Source: JAKAWQ01 sp963745975 (GTDB lineage: Bacteria > Pseudomonadota > Alphaproteobacteria > Acetobacterales > Acetobacteraceae). Taken from it: DNA of 64,000 bases. The translations under genes were made by a program, and so were the position numbers. The DNA lies in assembly GCA_963745975.1 (NCBI GenBank), contig CAVUZJ010000020.1:53888-117887 (forward strand). The letters run 5' to 3'. Below are positions 53,189 through 61,292 of the stretch, one piece after another (positions within the stretch are counted from its first letter, which is position 1; every line of letters begins with the position of its first letter). The notes under the pieces are model-generated. The model was not told where the DNA came from, did no database searches, and saw only the letters and a list, made by a program, of their open reading frames with translations.

Positions 53189-55014
53189 GGTTCGGGCCGC
53201 GGGAAGCCATCAATCATGGAGCGGATTTCGTCGGGGTCGCCGCGTTCCATGACGCGGTGGGCGAAGCGGGCGCAGTCGTCGGCGCGCAAGGATCGGACGG
53301 CCTGCTTCACGCGCGGGACGGCCGAGGCGTTCATGCTGAAGGAGCGCAGCCCGAGGCCGATCAGGAGTGGGGTGAAGCGGGGGTCGGCGGCCATTTCGCC
53401 GCAGACGGAGACCGGGCGGCGGGTGCGGAGCGCGGCCTCGGTCGCGAACTGGACGAGGCGGAGGACGGCGGGGTGGATCGGGTCGTAGAGGGCGGCGACG
53501 TCGGCGGCGCTGCGGTCGACGGCGAGGGCGTACATGGCGAGGTCGTTGGTGCCGATGGCGAAGAAGTCCGCCTCGAGGGCGAGGGCGTCGGCGGCGAGTG
53601 CGGCACCCGGGGTTTCGATCATGATGCCGAGCGGCGGCAGTGGGTCCGGGAGGCGTTCGCCGCGGCGGCGGAGGCGCCGGACGACGCGTTCGAGGACCTC
53701 GCGGGCGGCGCGCACCTCGGCGAGGTTCGTGACCATGGGGAGGAGGATGCGCACCGGGCCGGCGGTGGCGGCGCGGAGGATGGCGGCGAGCTGGGCCTCG
53801 AAAAGGTCGGGCCGGCGGAGGAGGAGGCGGATGCCGCGCATGCCGAGCGCGGGGTTGGCCTCGGCGGGGCCGGGCTGGATGCTGTCTTCACCTGAGGATT
53901 CGAGCTCTTTTTCCCCGCCCCAGTCGAGCACGCGGATGGTGACGGCGTCGCCGGCCATCGCCTCGACGATCATGCGGTAGTGGTCAGCCTGGGCGTCCTC
54001 GTCGGGCAGGTCCTCGCGGTTCATGAAGAGGAACTCGCTCCGCAGGAGGCCGATGCCGGCGGCGCCGGACTGGGCGATCAGCGGCAGCTCGCGGGGGAGC
54101 TCGAGATTGGCCTGGAGCTCGATCGCCTGGCCGTCGATGGTTTCGGAAGGCAGGCGGCGGAGCCGGCCGAGCCTGGCGCGCTCGCGGGCGAAGGCGGCGA
54201 CCGAGCGGCGGGCGGCGGCGAGGCTTTCCTCGGAGGGATCGAGGAGGATGGTGCCGGCCGCGCCGTCGATGATCGCGACCGCGCCGGCGGGGAGGGCCTC
54301 GGTGATGCCCGCGGCGCCGAGGACGGCCGGCAGGCCGAGGGCGCGGAGCAGGACCGCGGTGTGGCCCTCGCGGCCGCCGACGGCGGCGGCGACGCCGGCG
54401 ATGCGGGAGGGATCGAGGAGGGCCACGTCCGCGGGGCGCAGCTGCTCGGCGATGAGGATGGCGCCGTCGGGGAGGCCGGCGAAGCTCTGGTAGGGCTGGC
54501 GGGTGAGGTTGCGGACCAGGCGGCGGGCGATCTCGTGCACCTCCTCGGCGCGGCGGCGGCGGCCGGTGCCGTCGTCGCCGGGGGTGGCGAGGATGGTCTC
54601 GCCGATCGCGTCGGCCTCTTCGGTGATCGCGGTCTCGGCGGCGACGAGGCCCTCGGCGATGCGGCGGCGGGCGCCGCGGACCAGGCGCGAGGGGCCGAGC
54701 ATGCGCAAGTAGGCCTCGATCAGCGGGGAGATCTCGGCCTGGCTGTCCTCGGGAAGGAGGGTGAGGCGGGAGCGGAGCTTGCCGAGCTGCTTCTTCGATT
54801 GGGCGATCGCGGCTTCGAGGCGGGCGCCTTCGGCCTCGATATCGGCGGCGGCGATCTTGTGGTGGGTGACGGTGACGGGGGGCTCGCGGGTGCCGAAGGC
54901 GGGGCCGATGGCGATTCCGGGCGAGATCGGGATGCCGTGGAACGGCTGCTCGGGGCGGGTGGCCCGGGAGGTTTCGGCGGCGGGGCGGCGGTGTGGTGTG
55001 TCAGTCCTGCTCAT
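53185..55014 (-). CDS. ptsI: Phosphoenolpyruvate--protein phosphotransferase (PTS enzyme I)
   Basis: A 609-residue cytoplasmic enzyme. The N-terminal part FHGIPISPGIAIGPAF opens the HPr-binding domain; the phosphorylated histidine lies in GGREGHTAVLLRALGLPAV (H218). The PEP-binding TIM barrel has IGLLRSEFLFMNREDLP, NPALGMRGIRLLL, IMIETPGAALAAD and the catalytic SVCGEMAAD. No GAF domain is fused, so it is EI rather than PtsP. The ATG at 55014 overlaps the HPr gene; an ATG at 55050 is less likely. No sugar permease is nearby, which suggests a regulatory PTS. Confidence 0.93.
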   Translation of the reverse strand: MSRTDTPHRRPAAETSRATRPEQPFHGIPISPGIAIGPAFGTREPPVTVTHHKIAAADIEAEGARLEAAIAQSKKQLGKLRSRLTLLPEDSQAEISPLIEAYLRMLGPSRLVRGARRRIAEGLVAAETAITEEADAIGETILATPGDDGTGRRRRAEEVHEIARRLVRNLTRQPYQSFAGLPDGAILIAEQLRPADVALLDPSRIAGVAAAVGGREGHTAVLLRALGLPAVLGAAGITEALPAGAVAIIDGAAGTILLDPSEESLAAARRSVAAFARERARLGRLRRLPSETIDGQAIELQANLELPRELPLIAQSGAAGIGLLRSEFLFMNREDLPDEDAQADHYRMIVEAMAGDAVTIRVLDWGGEKELESSGEDSIQPGPAEANPALGMRGIRLLLRRPDLFEAQLAAILRAATAGPVRILLPMVTNLAEVRAAREVLERVVRRLRRRGERLPDPLPPLGIMIETPGAALAADALALEADFFAIGTNDLAMYALAVDRSAADVAALYDPIHPAVLRLVQFATEAALRTRRPVSVCGEMAADPRFTPLLIGLGLRSFSMNASAVPRVKQAVRSLRADDCARFAHRVMERGDPDEIRSMIDGFPRPEP

Positions 55015-55300
55015 CGAAGCCGGCTTCGATGAGCGCGGCAAGCGCGTCAAGCGCTTCCTTCGCGTCCCACCCTTCGGCGCGCAGGATGATTTCGCTGCCG
55101 GCGCCGGCGCCGAGCATCATCAGGCCCATGATCGAGCGGGCGGAGACCGCCTGGCCGTCCTTCACCACCTCGACGGAGGCGCCGAAGCGTTCGGCGGCGG
55201 TGACGAGGCGCGCGGCGGCGCGGGCGTGCAGGCCGCGGCGGTTCGGGACGATGACCGCGCGGCAGAGCACCGGTGGCTGCCCCGCCTGCGGCTCGGTCAT
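55001..55300 (-). CDS. ptsH: Phosphocarrier protein HPr
   Basis: A 99-residue protein. RRGLHARAAARLVTAAERFGA holds the EI-phosphorylated histidine (H25) and VSARSIMGLMMLGAGAG the regulatory serine (S56) that HprK modifies. Start at ATG 55300, coupled to the EIIA stop (ATGA); an ATG 45 bases upstream would add an unlikely basic run. It passes phosphate from EI to the EIIA encoded just before it. Confidence 0.93.
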   Translation of the reverse strand: MTEPQAGQPPVLCRAVIVPNRRGLHARAAARLVTAAERFGASVEVVKDGQAVSARSIMGLMMLGAGAGSEIILRAEGWDAKEALDALAALIEAGFDEQD

Positions 55301-55758
55301 TTGGCGATGCCGGCTCCGTTGGCGGCTCCGTTGCCGCCGCAGCAATTGCCGTTGAGCCGATCGCCGTGCAGGACGTGCGAGGCGGAGGCGATGTATTTGC
55401 GGCCGGCCTCCTGGGCGCAGATGACGGCCGAGGCGAGCGGCTCGTTGGAGCGCACCTTGGCGAGCTTGACCAGCATCGGCAGGTTGACGCCGGCCAGGAC
55501 CTCGACCCCTTTGCGCTCCATCATCGAGATGGCGAGGTTGGAGGGGGTGCCGCCGAACATGTCGGTGAGCAGGACCACCCCATCCCCGGTATCGACGCTC
55601 TCGATGCAGTGCTGGATGTCGGACCGGCGCCCCTCGATGTCGTCGCTCGGGCTGATGCAGACGGTGGCGACGTTGCGCTGCTCGCCGACCACATGCTCCA
55701 TGGCCGCGCGCAGCTCCTCGGCCAGACGGCCATGGGTGACGAGAACCATGCCGATCAT
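55297..55758 (-). CDS. PTS EIIA component, mannose/fructose-family
   Basis: A 153-residue protein. MIGMVLVTHGRLAEELRAAME carries the active-site histidine (H9) and GDGVVLLTDMFGGTPSNLAISMM the DMFGGTPSN block typical of EIIA-Man. The C-terminal tail is odd, with NCCGGNGAANGAGIAK. EIIB, EIIC and EIID partners are absent nearby, in line with a regulatory output. ATG at 55758 overlaps the rapZ stop (ATGA). Confidence 0.9.
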   Translation of the reverse strand: MIGMVLVTHGRLAEELRAAMEHVVGEQRNVATVCISPSDDIEGRRSDIQHCIESVDTGDGVVLLTDMFGGTPSNLAISMMERKGVEVLAGVNLPMLVKLAKVRSNEPLASAVICAQEAGRKYIASASHVLHGDRLNGNCCGGNGAANGAGIAK

Positions 55759-56702
55759 GGGTGCTGCCGATCGATCATCACGGGATTGTCGGACCTCCTC
55801 GGGTCGCTTGCCGGCGCTTCGTTTTCGGCCGGCAGCCGTGTGGGGAGCTCGCGGTGCGTGGTTGTCACACGCCAGCCCGCCCGTCCCAGTACTTCGCTGA
55901 TGCGCTCCGCCACATGCACCGAACGATGCCTGCCCCCCGTGCATCCGACGGCAATCGTGACGTAACTCTTGCCCTCCTGGCGGTAGCGCGGCAAGAGCAG
56001 GATTAACAGATCGCAAACTCGTGCGAGGAAGCCGGCAAAATCGGGGTCCGCCTCGATATAGGCGCCGACCGGCGGGTCGCGGCCGGTGAGCGGGCGAAGC
56101 TCGGGCACGTAGTGCGGGTTGCGGAGGAAGCGGACGTCGAAGACGAGGTCCGCCTCCCGGGGCAGGCCGGCGGCGTAGGAGAAAGAGACGAGGGCGACCG
56201 CGAGGCCGGTGTCGGCGGCGGCCGCGAAGTGCCCCTCGATCAGCCGCCGGAGCGCGGCGGGCGTGGTTTCCGAGGTATCGACGAGGAGGTCGGCGGCGGC
56301 GCGGAGTAGGGCGGTGGCGGTGCGCTCGGCGGCGATGCCGTCGGCGATCTTGCCGCTCGGCGCGAGCGGATGGCGGCGGCGGCTTTCGGTGTAGCGGCGG
56401 AGCAGCACGGGCTCGTCGGCCTCGGCGAAGACGAGGGCGGGGGCGAGGGCAGGGTTGCGGCGGAGCGCTGCGAGCGCTTCGAGGATGGCGGCGGGGTCGA
56501 AGCCGCGGGTGCGGGCGTCGATGCCGATGGCGAGCGGGCGGTCGCTGCGGCCGACCAGGGAGTCGAGGAGGGGCAGCGGCGGGTTGTCGACGGCCTCGTA
56601 GCCGAGGTCCTCGAGCGCGTGGAGGATGGTCCCCTTGCCGGCGCCCGAGAGGCCGGTGACGAGGACGACGCGTAAGTGCGAGGGCGCGGGCTCGGCGGTC
56701 AT
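55755..56702 (-). CDS. rapZ: RNase adapter protein RapZ
   Basis: A 315-residue NTP-binding protein. Walker A is GLSGAGKGT at 17-25, GYEAVDNPPLPLLDSLV follows, and the C-terminal domain has FDVRFLRNPHYVPELRPLTG and TIAVGCTGGRHRSV. These blocks are characteristic of RapZ/YvcJ. A C-terminal extension after SEVLGRAGWRVTTTHREL is poorly conserved. The start at ATG 56702 follows hprK by 13 bases. In gammaproteobacteria RapZ controls glmS through small RNAs; in alphaproteobacteria its role is less clear. Confidence 0.93.
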   Translation of the reverse strand: MTAEPAPSHLRVVLVTGLSGAGKGTILHALEDLGYEAVDNPPLPLLDSLVGRSDRPLAIGIDARTRGFDPAAILEALAALRRNPALAPALVFAEADEPVLLRRYTESRRRHPLAPSGKIADGIAAERTATALLRAAADLLVDTSETTPAALRRLIEGHFAAAADTGLAVALVSFSYAAGLPREADLVFDVRFLRNPHYVPELRPLTGRDPPVGAYIEADPDFAGFLARVCDLLILLLPRYRQEGKSYVTIAVGCTGGRHRSVHVAERISEVLGRAGWRVTTTHRELPTRLPAENEAPASDPRRSDNPVMIDRQHP

Positions 56703-56715
56703 GCGGCAAAGGCAA

Positions 56716-57138
56716 TCATGCGGCAAAGGCTCCGGCGGCGAGCGGGACCTGGCCGAGGGCGCAGGCGAGCGCGAGTGCGACGCGGGCGGGGGCCGAGGGG
56801 GATTTGGGGTCGAGGGCGACGAGCGGCAGGCCGGTCTCGGCATGGCGGGCCGGGCGCGGCAGGCGCTCGGGCGCGGCGGCGAGATCGACGGCAAGCGCGA
56901 GGCGCGCGGAGGCGGTGCAGGGCAGGCGGACGAGGCCGAGGCCGCGCACCTCGATGAGGCCGGCAAGCTCGGGCGGGGCCGAGGCAAGCCCGTCCGCGAG
57001 CTCGACGCGATCGTCGGCGACGAGAGTGAAGCCGTGATCGAGGAGACGGAGCAAGAGATCGGACTTGCCGGAGCCGGACGGCCCGAGCAGCAAAACGCCT
57101 GCGCCGCCGCGGGCGGCACAGCTCGCATGTATCTGCAT
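56716..57138 (-). CDS. hprK: HPr kinase/phosphorylase, short form
   Basis: A 140-residue protein comprising only the kinase domain, as is usual in alphaproteobacteria. Walker A GPSGSGKSD is at 19-27, LVADDRVEL follows near 42, and VRGLGLVRLP corresponds to the HprK signature. It would phosphorylate HPr on the serine. I chose ATG 57138; longer in-frame starts exist but lie in the divergent promoter of the enoyl-CoA hydratase gene. It is the first gene of a six-gene operon. Confidence 0.88.
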   Translation of the reverse strand: MQIHASCAARGGAGVLLLGPSGSGKSDLLLRLLDHGFTLVADDRVELADGLASAPPELAGLIEVRGLGLVRLPCTASARLALAVDLAAAPERLPRPARHAETGLPLVALDPKSPSAPARVALALACALGQVPLAAGAFAA

Positions 57139-57231
57139 GGCCGCGCAATGTGGTGCCGATCGGAACGGAAAGGAAGCGGCATGTGGCCAAACGATGACCA
57201 AGCCAGCGTACGGCGCATAGGAGAAGGGGGC

Positions 57232-58029
57232 ATGGGAGGGCCGGGCGTGGGCGAGCCTGTCGTGCGGGTGGCGGTCGACGGGCGGGGAGTGGCCGAGGTC
57301 ACGCTCAACCGGCCGGCGCGCGGCAACGCCTATGACGGGGAGCTGTTGGGCGCGCTTGCCACCGGGCTCGAGGCGCTCGGGCGGCGGGCGGAGGTGCGGG
57401 CTCTCGTCATTCGCGGGGCGGGGAAGCACTTCCAGGCGGGCGCGGATCTCGACTGGCTGGCGCGGATGGCCGACGCGCCGGCGGGCGAGGCTTATGCGGC
57501 CTCGATGGCGACGACGCGGACCATGGCCATGCTGAACGAGTTTCCCCGGCCGACGCTTGCCGTGATCCACGGCGCCTGCTTCGGCGGCGGGTGCGGCCTG
57601 GTCTGCTCGGTGGACGTGGCGCTGGCGAGCCCGGCCGCGATCTTCGGGCTGACGGAGGTGCGGGTGGGCGTGGCGCCGACGCCGATCGCGGCGCAGATGG
57701 TCCAGGCGATGGGGCTGCGGCAGGCGCGGCGCTATGCGCTGACCGGCGAGCGGTTCGACGCGGCGGAGGCGCTCCGGATCGGGCTCGTGCACGAGGTGGT
57801 GGAGGCGGAGCGGCTCGAGGCGCGGCTTGCGGAAATCCTGGACGCCATCCTGCTTTCGGCTCCCGGCGCGATTACGGCGACCAAGCGCTCGATCCTGATG
57901 GCGAACCGCTTCCTGCTCGACGAGGCGACGATGGCGGAGCTGGCGGAGGAGAGCCGCCGGCAGCGGGCGTCGGCGGAAGGGCATGAGGGTTTGGCGGCGT
58001 TTCGGGAGAAGCGCCGGCCGGTGTGGTAG
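57232..58029 (+). CDS. Enoyl-CoA hydratase/isomerase family protein
   Basis: A 265-residue crotonase-fold enzyme. AEVTLNRPARGNAYDGELLGAL, GAGKHFQAGADLDWLARMA (oxyanion loop with AGADL) and GACFGGGCGLVCSVDVALA with FGLTEVRVGVAPTPIA are visible; the catalytic region has LTEVRVGV where hydratases use Glu. The order resembles methylglutaconyl-CoA hydratase or isohexenylglutaconyl-CoA hydratase. The ATG at 57232 has an AGGAGAAGGGGG ribosome site. It is divergent from hprK. Substrate not assigned. Confidence 0.87.
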   Translation: MGGPGVGEPVVRVAVDGRGVAEVTLNRPARGNAYDGELLGALATGLEALGRRAEVRALVIRGAGKHFQAGADLDWLARMADAPAGEAYAASMATTRTMAMLNEFPRPTLAVIHGACFGGGCGLVCSVDVALASPAAIFGLTEVRVGVAPTPIAAQMVQAMGLRQARRYALTGERFDAAEALRIGLVHEVVEAERLEARLAEILDAILLSAPGAITATKRSILMANRFLLDEATMAELAEESRRQRASAEGHEGLAAFREKRRPVW

Positions 58030-58043
58030 CCGGGGAATGAGGA

Positions 58044-58272
58044 GGCCAGGGGGACGCTGTCCCCCTGGACCCCCTGCCAAGGGCTGAGCCCTTGGAACCC
58101 ATTCGTTTTGGCAGGCGCTGAGAGCGGTTTGGTCGTTTGCGCATCGCGCAAACGCCCAAACCGCTCTCAGCGCCTGCCAAGCAGGGCACCCATCGCGCTA
58201 GCGCGATGGGAACCCGGAACGGGGTCCAGGGCCCCAGGCCCTGGCGGGGTTCCAAGGGGCAGAGCCCCTTGG
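58044..58272. repeat. Large nested palindromic cassette, type I (copy 3)
   Basis: Between convergent genes. Left part has GGGGGACGCTGTCCCCC and CCAAGGGCTGAGCCCTTGG hairpins; the central palindrome has arms 58108-58142 and 58146-58180 (34 of 35 pairs, loop ATC). A separate perfect 22-bp palindrome lies at 58189-58210 (CCCATCGCGCTAGCGCGATGGG without its last bases repeated elsewhere). Right part has GTCCAGGGCCCCAGGCCCTGG and CAAGGGGCAGAGCCCCTTG. Outer arms are not shared with the flanking genes here. Confidence 0.9.
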
Positions 58273-58273
58273 T

Positions 58274-58627
58274 CTAAGGGTCGCGGGAGAGGCCGCGGGC
58301 GGCAAGGGCGGCGAGGTAGCGTTGCCAGCGGGAGGCTTGTTCGCGGCCAAGCGTCAGGAGGTATTCCCAGGAATAGATGCCGGTGTCGTGCAGATCGTCG
58401 AAGGTGAGGCGGACGGCGTAGTTGCCGACCGGCTCGACGCCGATGATGCCGACGTGGCGGCGGCCGGGGACGATTTGCTTCTGGTCGGGGCTGTGGCCCT
58501 GGACTTCGGCGCTCGGGCTTTCGACGCGGAGATATTCGGCGGGGAGGGTGAAGTGGCTGCCGTCGTCGAAGGTGACCTCGAGCTGTTTCTCGGCGCGGTG
58601 GAGGTGGATGTCGGTGGGGATGGGCAC
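58274..58627 (-). CDS. DUF971 family protein
   Basis: A 117-residue protein with the DUF971 (gamma-butyrobetaine hydroxylase-like N-terminal) fold: KQLEVTFDDGSHFTLPAEYLRVESPSAEVQGH, VGIIGVEPVGNYAVRLTFDDLHDTGIYSWEYLLTLG. Standalone copies in proteobacteria have been linked to iron-sulfur cluster delivery or ApbC/Mrp partnership, but no function is proven here. It lies five bases after the Trm112 gene on the same strand. Confidence 0.88.
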   Translation of the reverse strand: MPIPTDIHLHRAEKQLEVTFDDGSHFTLPAEYLRVESPSAEVQGHSPDQKQIVPGRRHVGIIGVEPVGNYAVRLTFDDLHDTGIYSWEYLLTLGREQASRWQRYLAALAARGLSRDP

Positions 58628-58632
58628 GGCGC

Positions 58633-58839
58633 TCAGGGGTCGAGCTTGCGGGCTTCGTCCGCCAGCATGATGGGGATTCCGTCGCGGATCGGGTAGGCGA
58701 GGCCGGCCTTGCGGCTGATCAGCTCGTTGTGGGCGCGGTCGTACTCGAGCGGGCCCTTGGTGAGCGGGCAGACGAGGATCTCGAGCAGGCGCGGGTCGAC
58801 GGGGACGGGGCGCGGCGGGTCGGCGGGTTTGTCTGACAT
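58633..58839 (-). CDS. Trm112 family small protein
   Basis: A 68-residue protein. VDPRLLEILVCPLTKGPLEYD, ELISRKAGLAYPIRDGIPIMLADEARKL is the classical bacterial Trm112/YcaR sequence. The family binds and stabilises methyltransferases. A short Pro-rich N-terminus precedes the core. It is the third gene of the YbbN, Lon-N, Trm112, DUF971 run. Confidence 0.92.
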   Translation of the reverse strand: MSDKPADPPRPVPVDPRLLEILVCPLTKGPLEYDRAHNELISRKAGLAYPIRDGIPIMLADEARKLDP

Positions 58840-58849
58840 GGGGGGACGC

Positions 58850-59521
58850 TCAGCTCGCGAGGGGGGTTTGCTCGGCGGTGCCGCCGGGCGGGGCGTAGGC
58901 GTTGAGCTTGAGGAGGGTGAGGAGTGTTTCGCCGCGGCTGGCTTCGTTGGGCGCCTCGAGCAGGGCCTGTTTCTCGGTGGGGGCGAAGGGGCAGAGCATG
59001 CTGAGGGTGCCGACCAGGCGGTCGTCCGGCATGGTGTCGAGGGCCTTCCAATCGGCGCTGAGGCCGCGGGCGGTAAGGTAGGCGCGGAGGGCGGCGAGGA
59101 GGGGCTTGCGGGCGGTGGGCGCGGCTGCGGCGGGGCGGAGGTCGGCGGCGAAGGGGGCGAGGTCGGCGTGGACGCGGCGGTAGCCGCGCACCGGCGGGAG
59201 CTCGCTTCGGACGCGGAAGCGAGTGAGGCCGGCGAGCGTGATGAGGAAACGGTTGTCGTCGGTTTCGCTGAAGGCGACGAGGCGGCCGAGGCAGCCGATG
59301 GCGAAGAGGGCGGGGCCGGTGGGGCCGTCCGGATGGGAGGGGTCGGGCTGGATCATGCCGAAGAGGCGGCCGTGGCCGAGCGCGTCCTCCACGAGTGCCA
59401 AGTAGCGCGGCTCGAAGATGTTGAGCGGGAGGCGGGTGCGCGGCAGGAGGAGCGCGCCGGCGAGCGGGAAGACGGGGAATTCCGTTGCGAGATCGGCGAG
59501 GCTCGAGGCGGGCGCCGGCAT
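58850..59521 (-). CDS. LON peptidase substrate-binding domain protein
   Basis: A 223-residue protein containing only the N-terminal Lon domain: FPVFPLAGALLLPRTRLPLNIFEPRYLALVEDAL is the hallmark, followed by IGCLGRLVAFSETDDNRFLITLAGLTRFRV. The ATPase and protease modules are absent. It is co-oriented with ybbN and trm112, as in many alphaproteobacteria. It may recognise unfolded proteins together with the chaperone-like YbbN; that is inferred. Confidence 0.9.
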   Translation of the reverse strand: MPAPASSLADLATEFPVFPLAGALLLPRTRLPLNIFEPRYLALVEDALGHGRLFGMIQPDPSHPDGPTGPALFAIGCLGRLVAFSETDDNRFLITLAGLTRFRVRSELPPVRGYRRVHADLAPFAADLRPAAAAPTARKPLLAALRAYLTARGLSADWKALDTMPDDRLVGTLSMLCPFAPTEKQALLEAPNEASRGETLLTLLKLNAYAPPGGTAEQTPLAS

Positions 59522-59535
59522 CGGCGGCGGGGCGA

Positions 59536-60525
59536 TTAGCGGAAGAGGAGGGCCGAGAGCTTGCGGCGGGCCGCCATGGTGGCGGGGTCGTCGAAGCCCC
59601 AGGCCTCGAAGAATTTGAGGAGCTGGAGGCGGGCGCCGTCCTCACGCCAGGCGCGGTCGCGGCGCATGATCTCGAGCAGGGCGTCCGCGGCCTCCTCGCG
59701 GCGGCCCAGCGCGTTGAGGGCGGCGGCGAGGTCGTAGCGGGCCTCGTGGTCGGCCGGGTTGGCGGCGAGGCGGGCTTCGAGGCCGGCGAGGCCGGCGGTG
59801 GCCTTGCGGCCCTCCTCGGCGAGCGCGAGGGCGGCGCGGGCGCCGGCGATCTCGGCGTGCTCGGCAAGGCGGGCGGGGACGCGGGCCAGCGCGGCGTGGG
59901 CTGTCTTCTCGTCGCCGGCCTGGAGCGCGGCGCGGATCAGGCCGCCCCAGGCTTCGGCGCTTTCGGGGTCGGCCTCGGCGGCCTCGGCGAAGAGGCCGGC
60001 GGCCTCGGCGGCGTTGCCGGCCTCGAGCGCGGCTTTCGCCTCGGCGAGGATGTCGGCGCTCGGCATGGCGCCGCCGGCCTGCTTGAGCAGCTCCTCGACG
60101 AAGCGCTTGATCTCGGATTCGGGGAGCGCGCCCTGGAAGAGGTCGGCGATCTGGCCCTGCCAGAAGGCGGCGACGGTGGGGACGGACTGGAGCGGCAGGC
60201 CGAGGGTGGCGAGTTGCTGGACCAGGGCGCGGTTCCGGTCGATGTCGATCTTGACGAGCTTGACGCGGCCGCCGGCGGCGCGGACCACCTTCTCGAGCGT
60301 GGGCGTGAGCTGCTTGCAGGGGCCGCACCAGGTGGCCCAGAAATCGACCAGGACGGGGATGTCGCGGGAGGCTTCGACGACATCCTGCATGAAGGTCTTC
60401 TGATCGCCCTCGATGATCATTCCGGGCGGCATGCCAGGGGGCAGGCCAGGGGACACGCCGGGGGCGTCGGGCCTCGCGGCGGCGCCGGCTTGCGCTTGCG
60501 GTTTCTGGCCGATGATGAGATCCAT
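59536..60525 (-). CDS. ybbN: Thioredoxin/co-chaperone YbbN family protein
   Basis: A 329-residue protein. The thioredoxin domain carries VLVDFWATWCGPCKQLTPTLE (C67, C70 from the chosen start), and the C-terminal half has TPR repeats (AEAAGLFAEAAEADPESAEAW; LAAALNALGRREEAADALLE). Here the redox motif is intact, whereas E. coli YbbN has lost it. I chose the start MDLIIGQKPQ at 60525; an ATG at 60591 gives a longer, unlikely leader. It is the first gene of the run to 58274. Confidence 0.9.
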   Translation of the reverse strand: MDLIIGQKPQAQAGAAARPDAPGVSPGLPPGMPPGMIIEGDQKTFMQDVVEASRDIPVLVDFWATWCGPCKQLTPTLEKVVRAAGGRVKLVKIDIDRNRALVQQLATLGLPLQSVPTVAAFWQGQIADLFQGALPESEIKRFVEELLKQAGGAMPSADILAEAKAALEAGNAAEAAGLFAEAAEADPESAEAWGGLIRAALQAGDEKTAHAALARVPARLAEHAEIAGARAALALAEEGRKATAGLAGLEARLAANPADHEARYDLAAALNALGRREEAADALLEIMRRDRAWREDGARLQLLKFFEAWGFDDPATMAARRKLSALLFR

Positions 60526-60702
60526 GGCGAGGTCCCCGGGGGGTTCGTGGGAGCGATGGCGCATAGATGATGGATTCTGCGCGCCGGACAAGACGGGGAA
60601 CGTTACGGGGGCTGGCGCGGCCGGGAGCGCGGCGGGTTGCTTGCCAAGGCGTTGCTTGCCAAGGGTGGGGCGGTTGCCTAAAGACGGGGCCGGCTTGCGG
60701 GC

Positions 60703-60822
60703 GCGGGCGTAGCTCAGGGGTAGAGCACAACCTTGCCAAGGTTGGGGTCGAGGGTTCGAATCCCTTCGAGCACAACCTTGCCAAGGTTGGGGTTGAGGGT
60801 TCGAATCCCTTCGCCCGCTCCA
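60703..60822 (+). tRNA. tRNA-Gly(GCC) with a 45-bp internal tandem duplication
   Basis: The 5' acceptor GCGGGCG (60703-60709) and D arm are normal, and CGCCCGC plus TCCA ends the gene at 60822. Between them the segment containing the anticodon arm (CAACC TTGCCAA GGTTG, anticodon GCC at 60735-60737) and T arm occurs twice: 60723-60767 and 60768-60812, differing at one base (C60749, T60794). Removing either copy leaves a standard 75-nt tRNA-Gly. As it stands the 120-nt transcript cannot fold as a normal tRNA, so it may be a nonfunctional copy or an assembly artefact. Confidence 0.85.
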
Positions 60823-61292
60823 AATTTTCTCAAATATATCAGCGCGTTACTAGGGGCCACCGAGCTCCTGATCTGCTTCCAAGGTGACCATCGACGCTCA
60901 ATGGAAGCGGAATGGAAGCGATTGATCGGAAATCGCCGGATACCGTGGCGTAGCGGCGGGCACCCTGGTTCGCTGAGAATTGGACAGGATGTATCGCGCA
61001 CTGCCGAACGATTGCGGCTAACCTATCGCCCAGCGTGCAGCCAACCGGCGGATCGCTTGCGGCAAGGCTCTCGCGATGAAGCGGTGTGGCTTCGAAAGAA
61101 AACGCCGGCGACATGGTCCATGACGTCTGGCCGCGAAGGCGCATGGGCTGCAGCCGAGGGATGAGACGATTTTGCGTCGAAGTGCTCGACGCTGTGAGCG
61201 CCCAACTTGGACCGTGGTCTGAGAGCCATCCGCGTCCGGATTTCAGGGGGGAGGAACCGAGGGCAACAGGTGAACTGAGTTCTGAGTGACGC
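60823..61292. other. Region without a recognised gene downstream of tRNA-Gly
   Basis: About 470 bases of lower GC content than the core. Short open frames exist on both strands but none has a ribosome site plus a recognisable family, and one minus-strand frame runs into tRNA sequence, which marks it as spurious. No integrase, direct repeat of the tRNA end or insertion sequence could be identified by eye, although the position after a tRNA is a common integration site. Confidence 0.4.

Noticed and set aside
60567..60887. A small plus-strand reading frame with a repeated HNLAKVGVEGSNPF peptide
   Set aside because: It is translated tRNA-Gly sequence, including the tandem duplication, and is not a protein.
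60823..61292. Integrated element with an integrase next to the tRNA
   Set aside because: No integrase-like frame and no repeat of the tRNA 3' end was found within the window.
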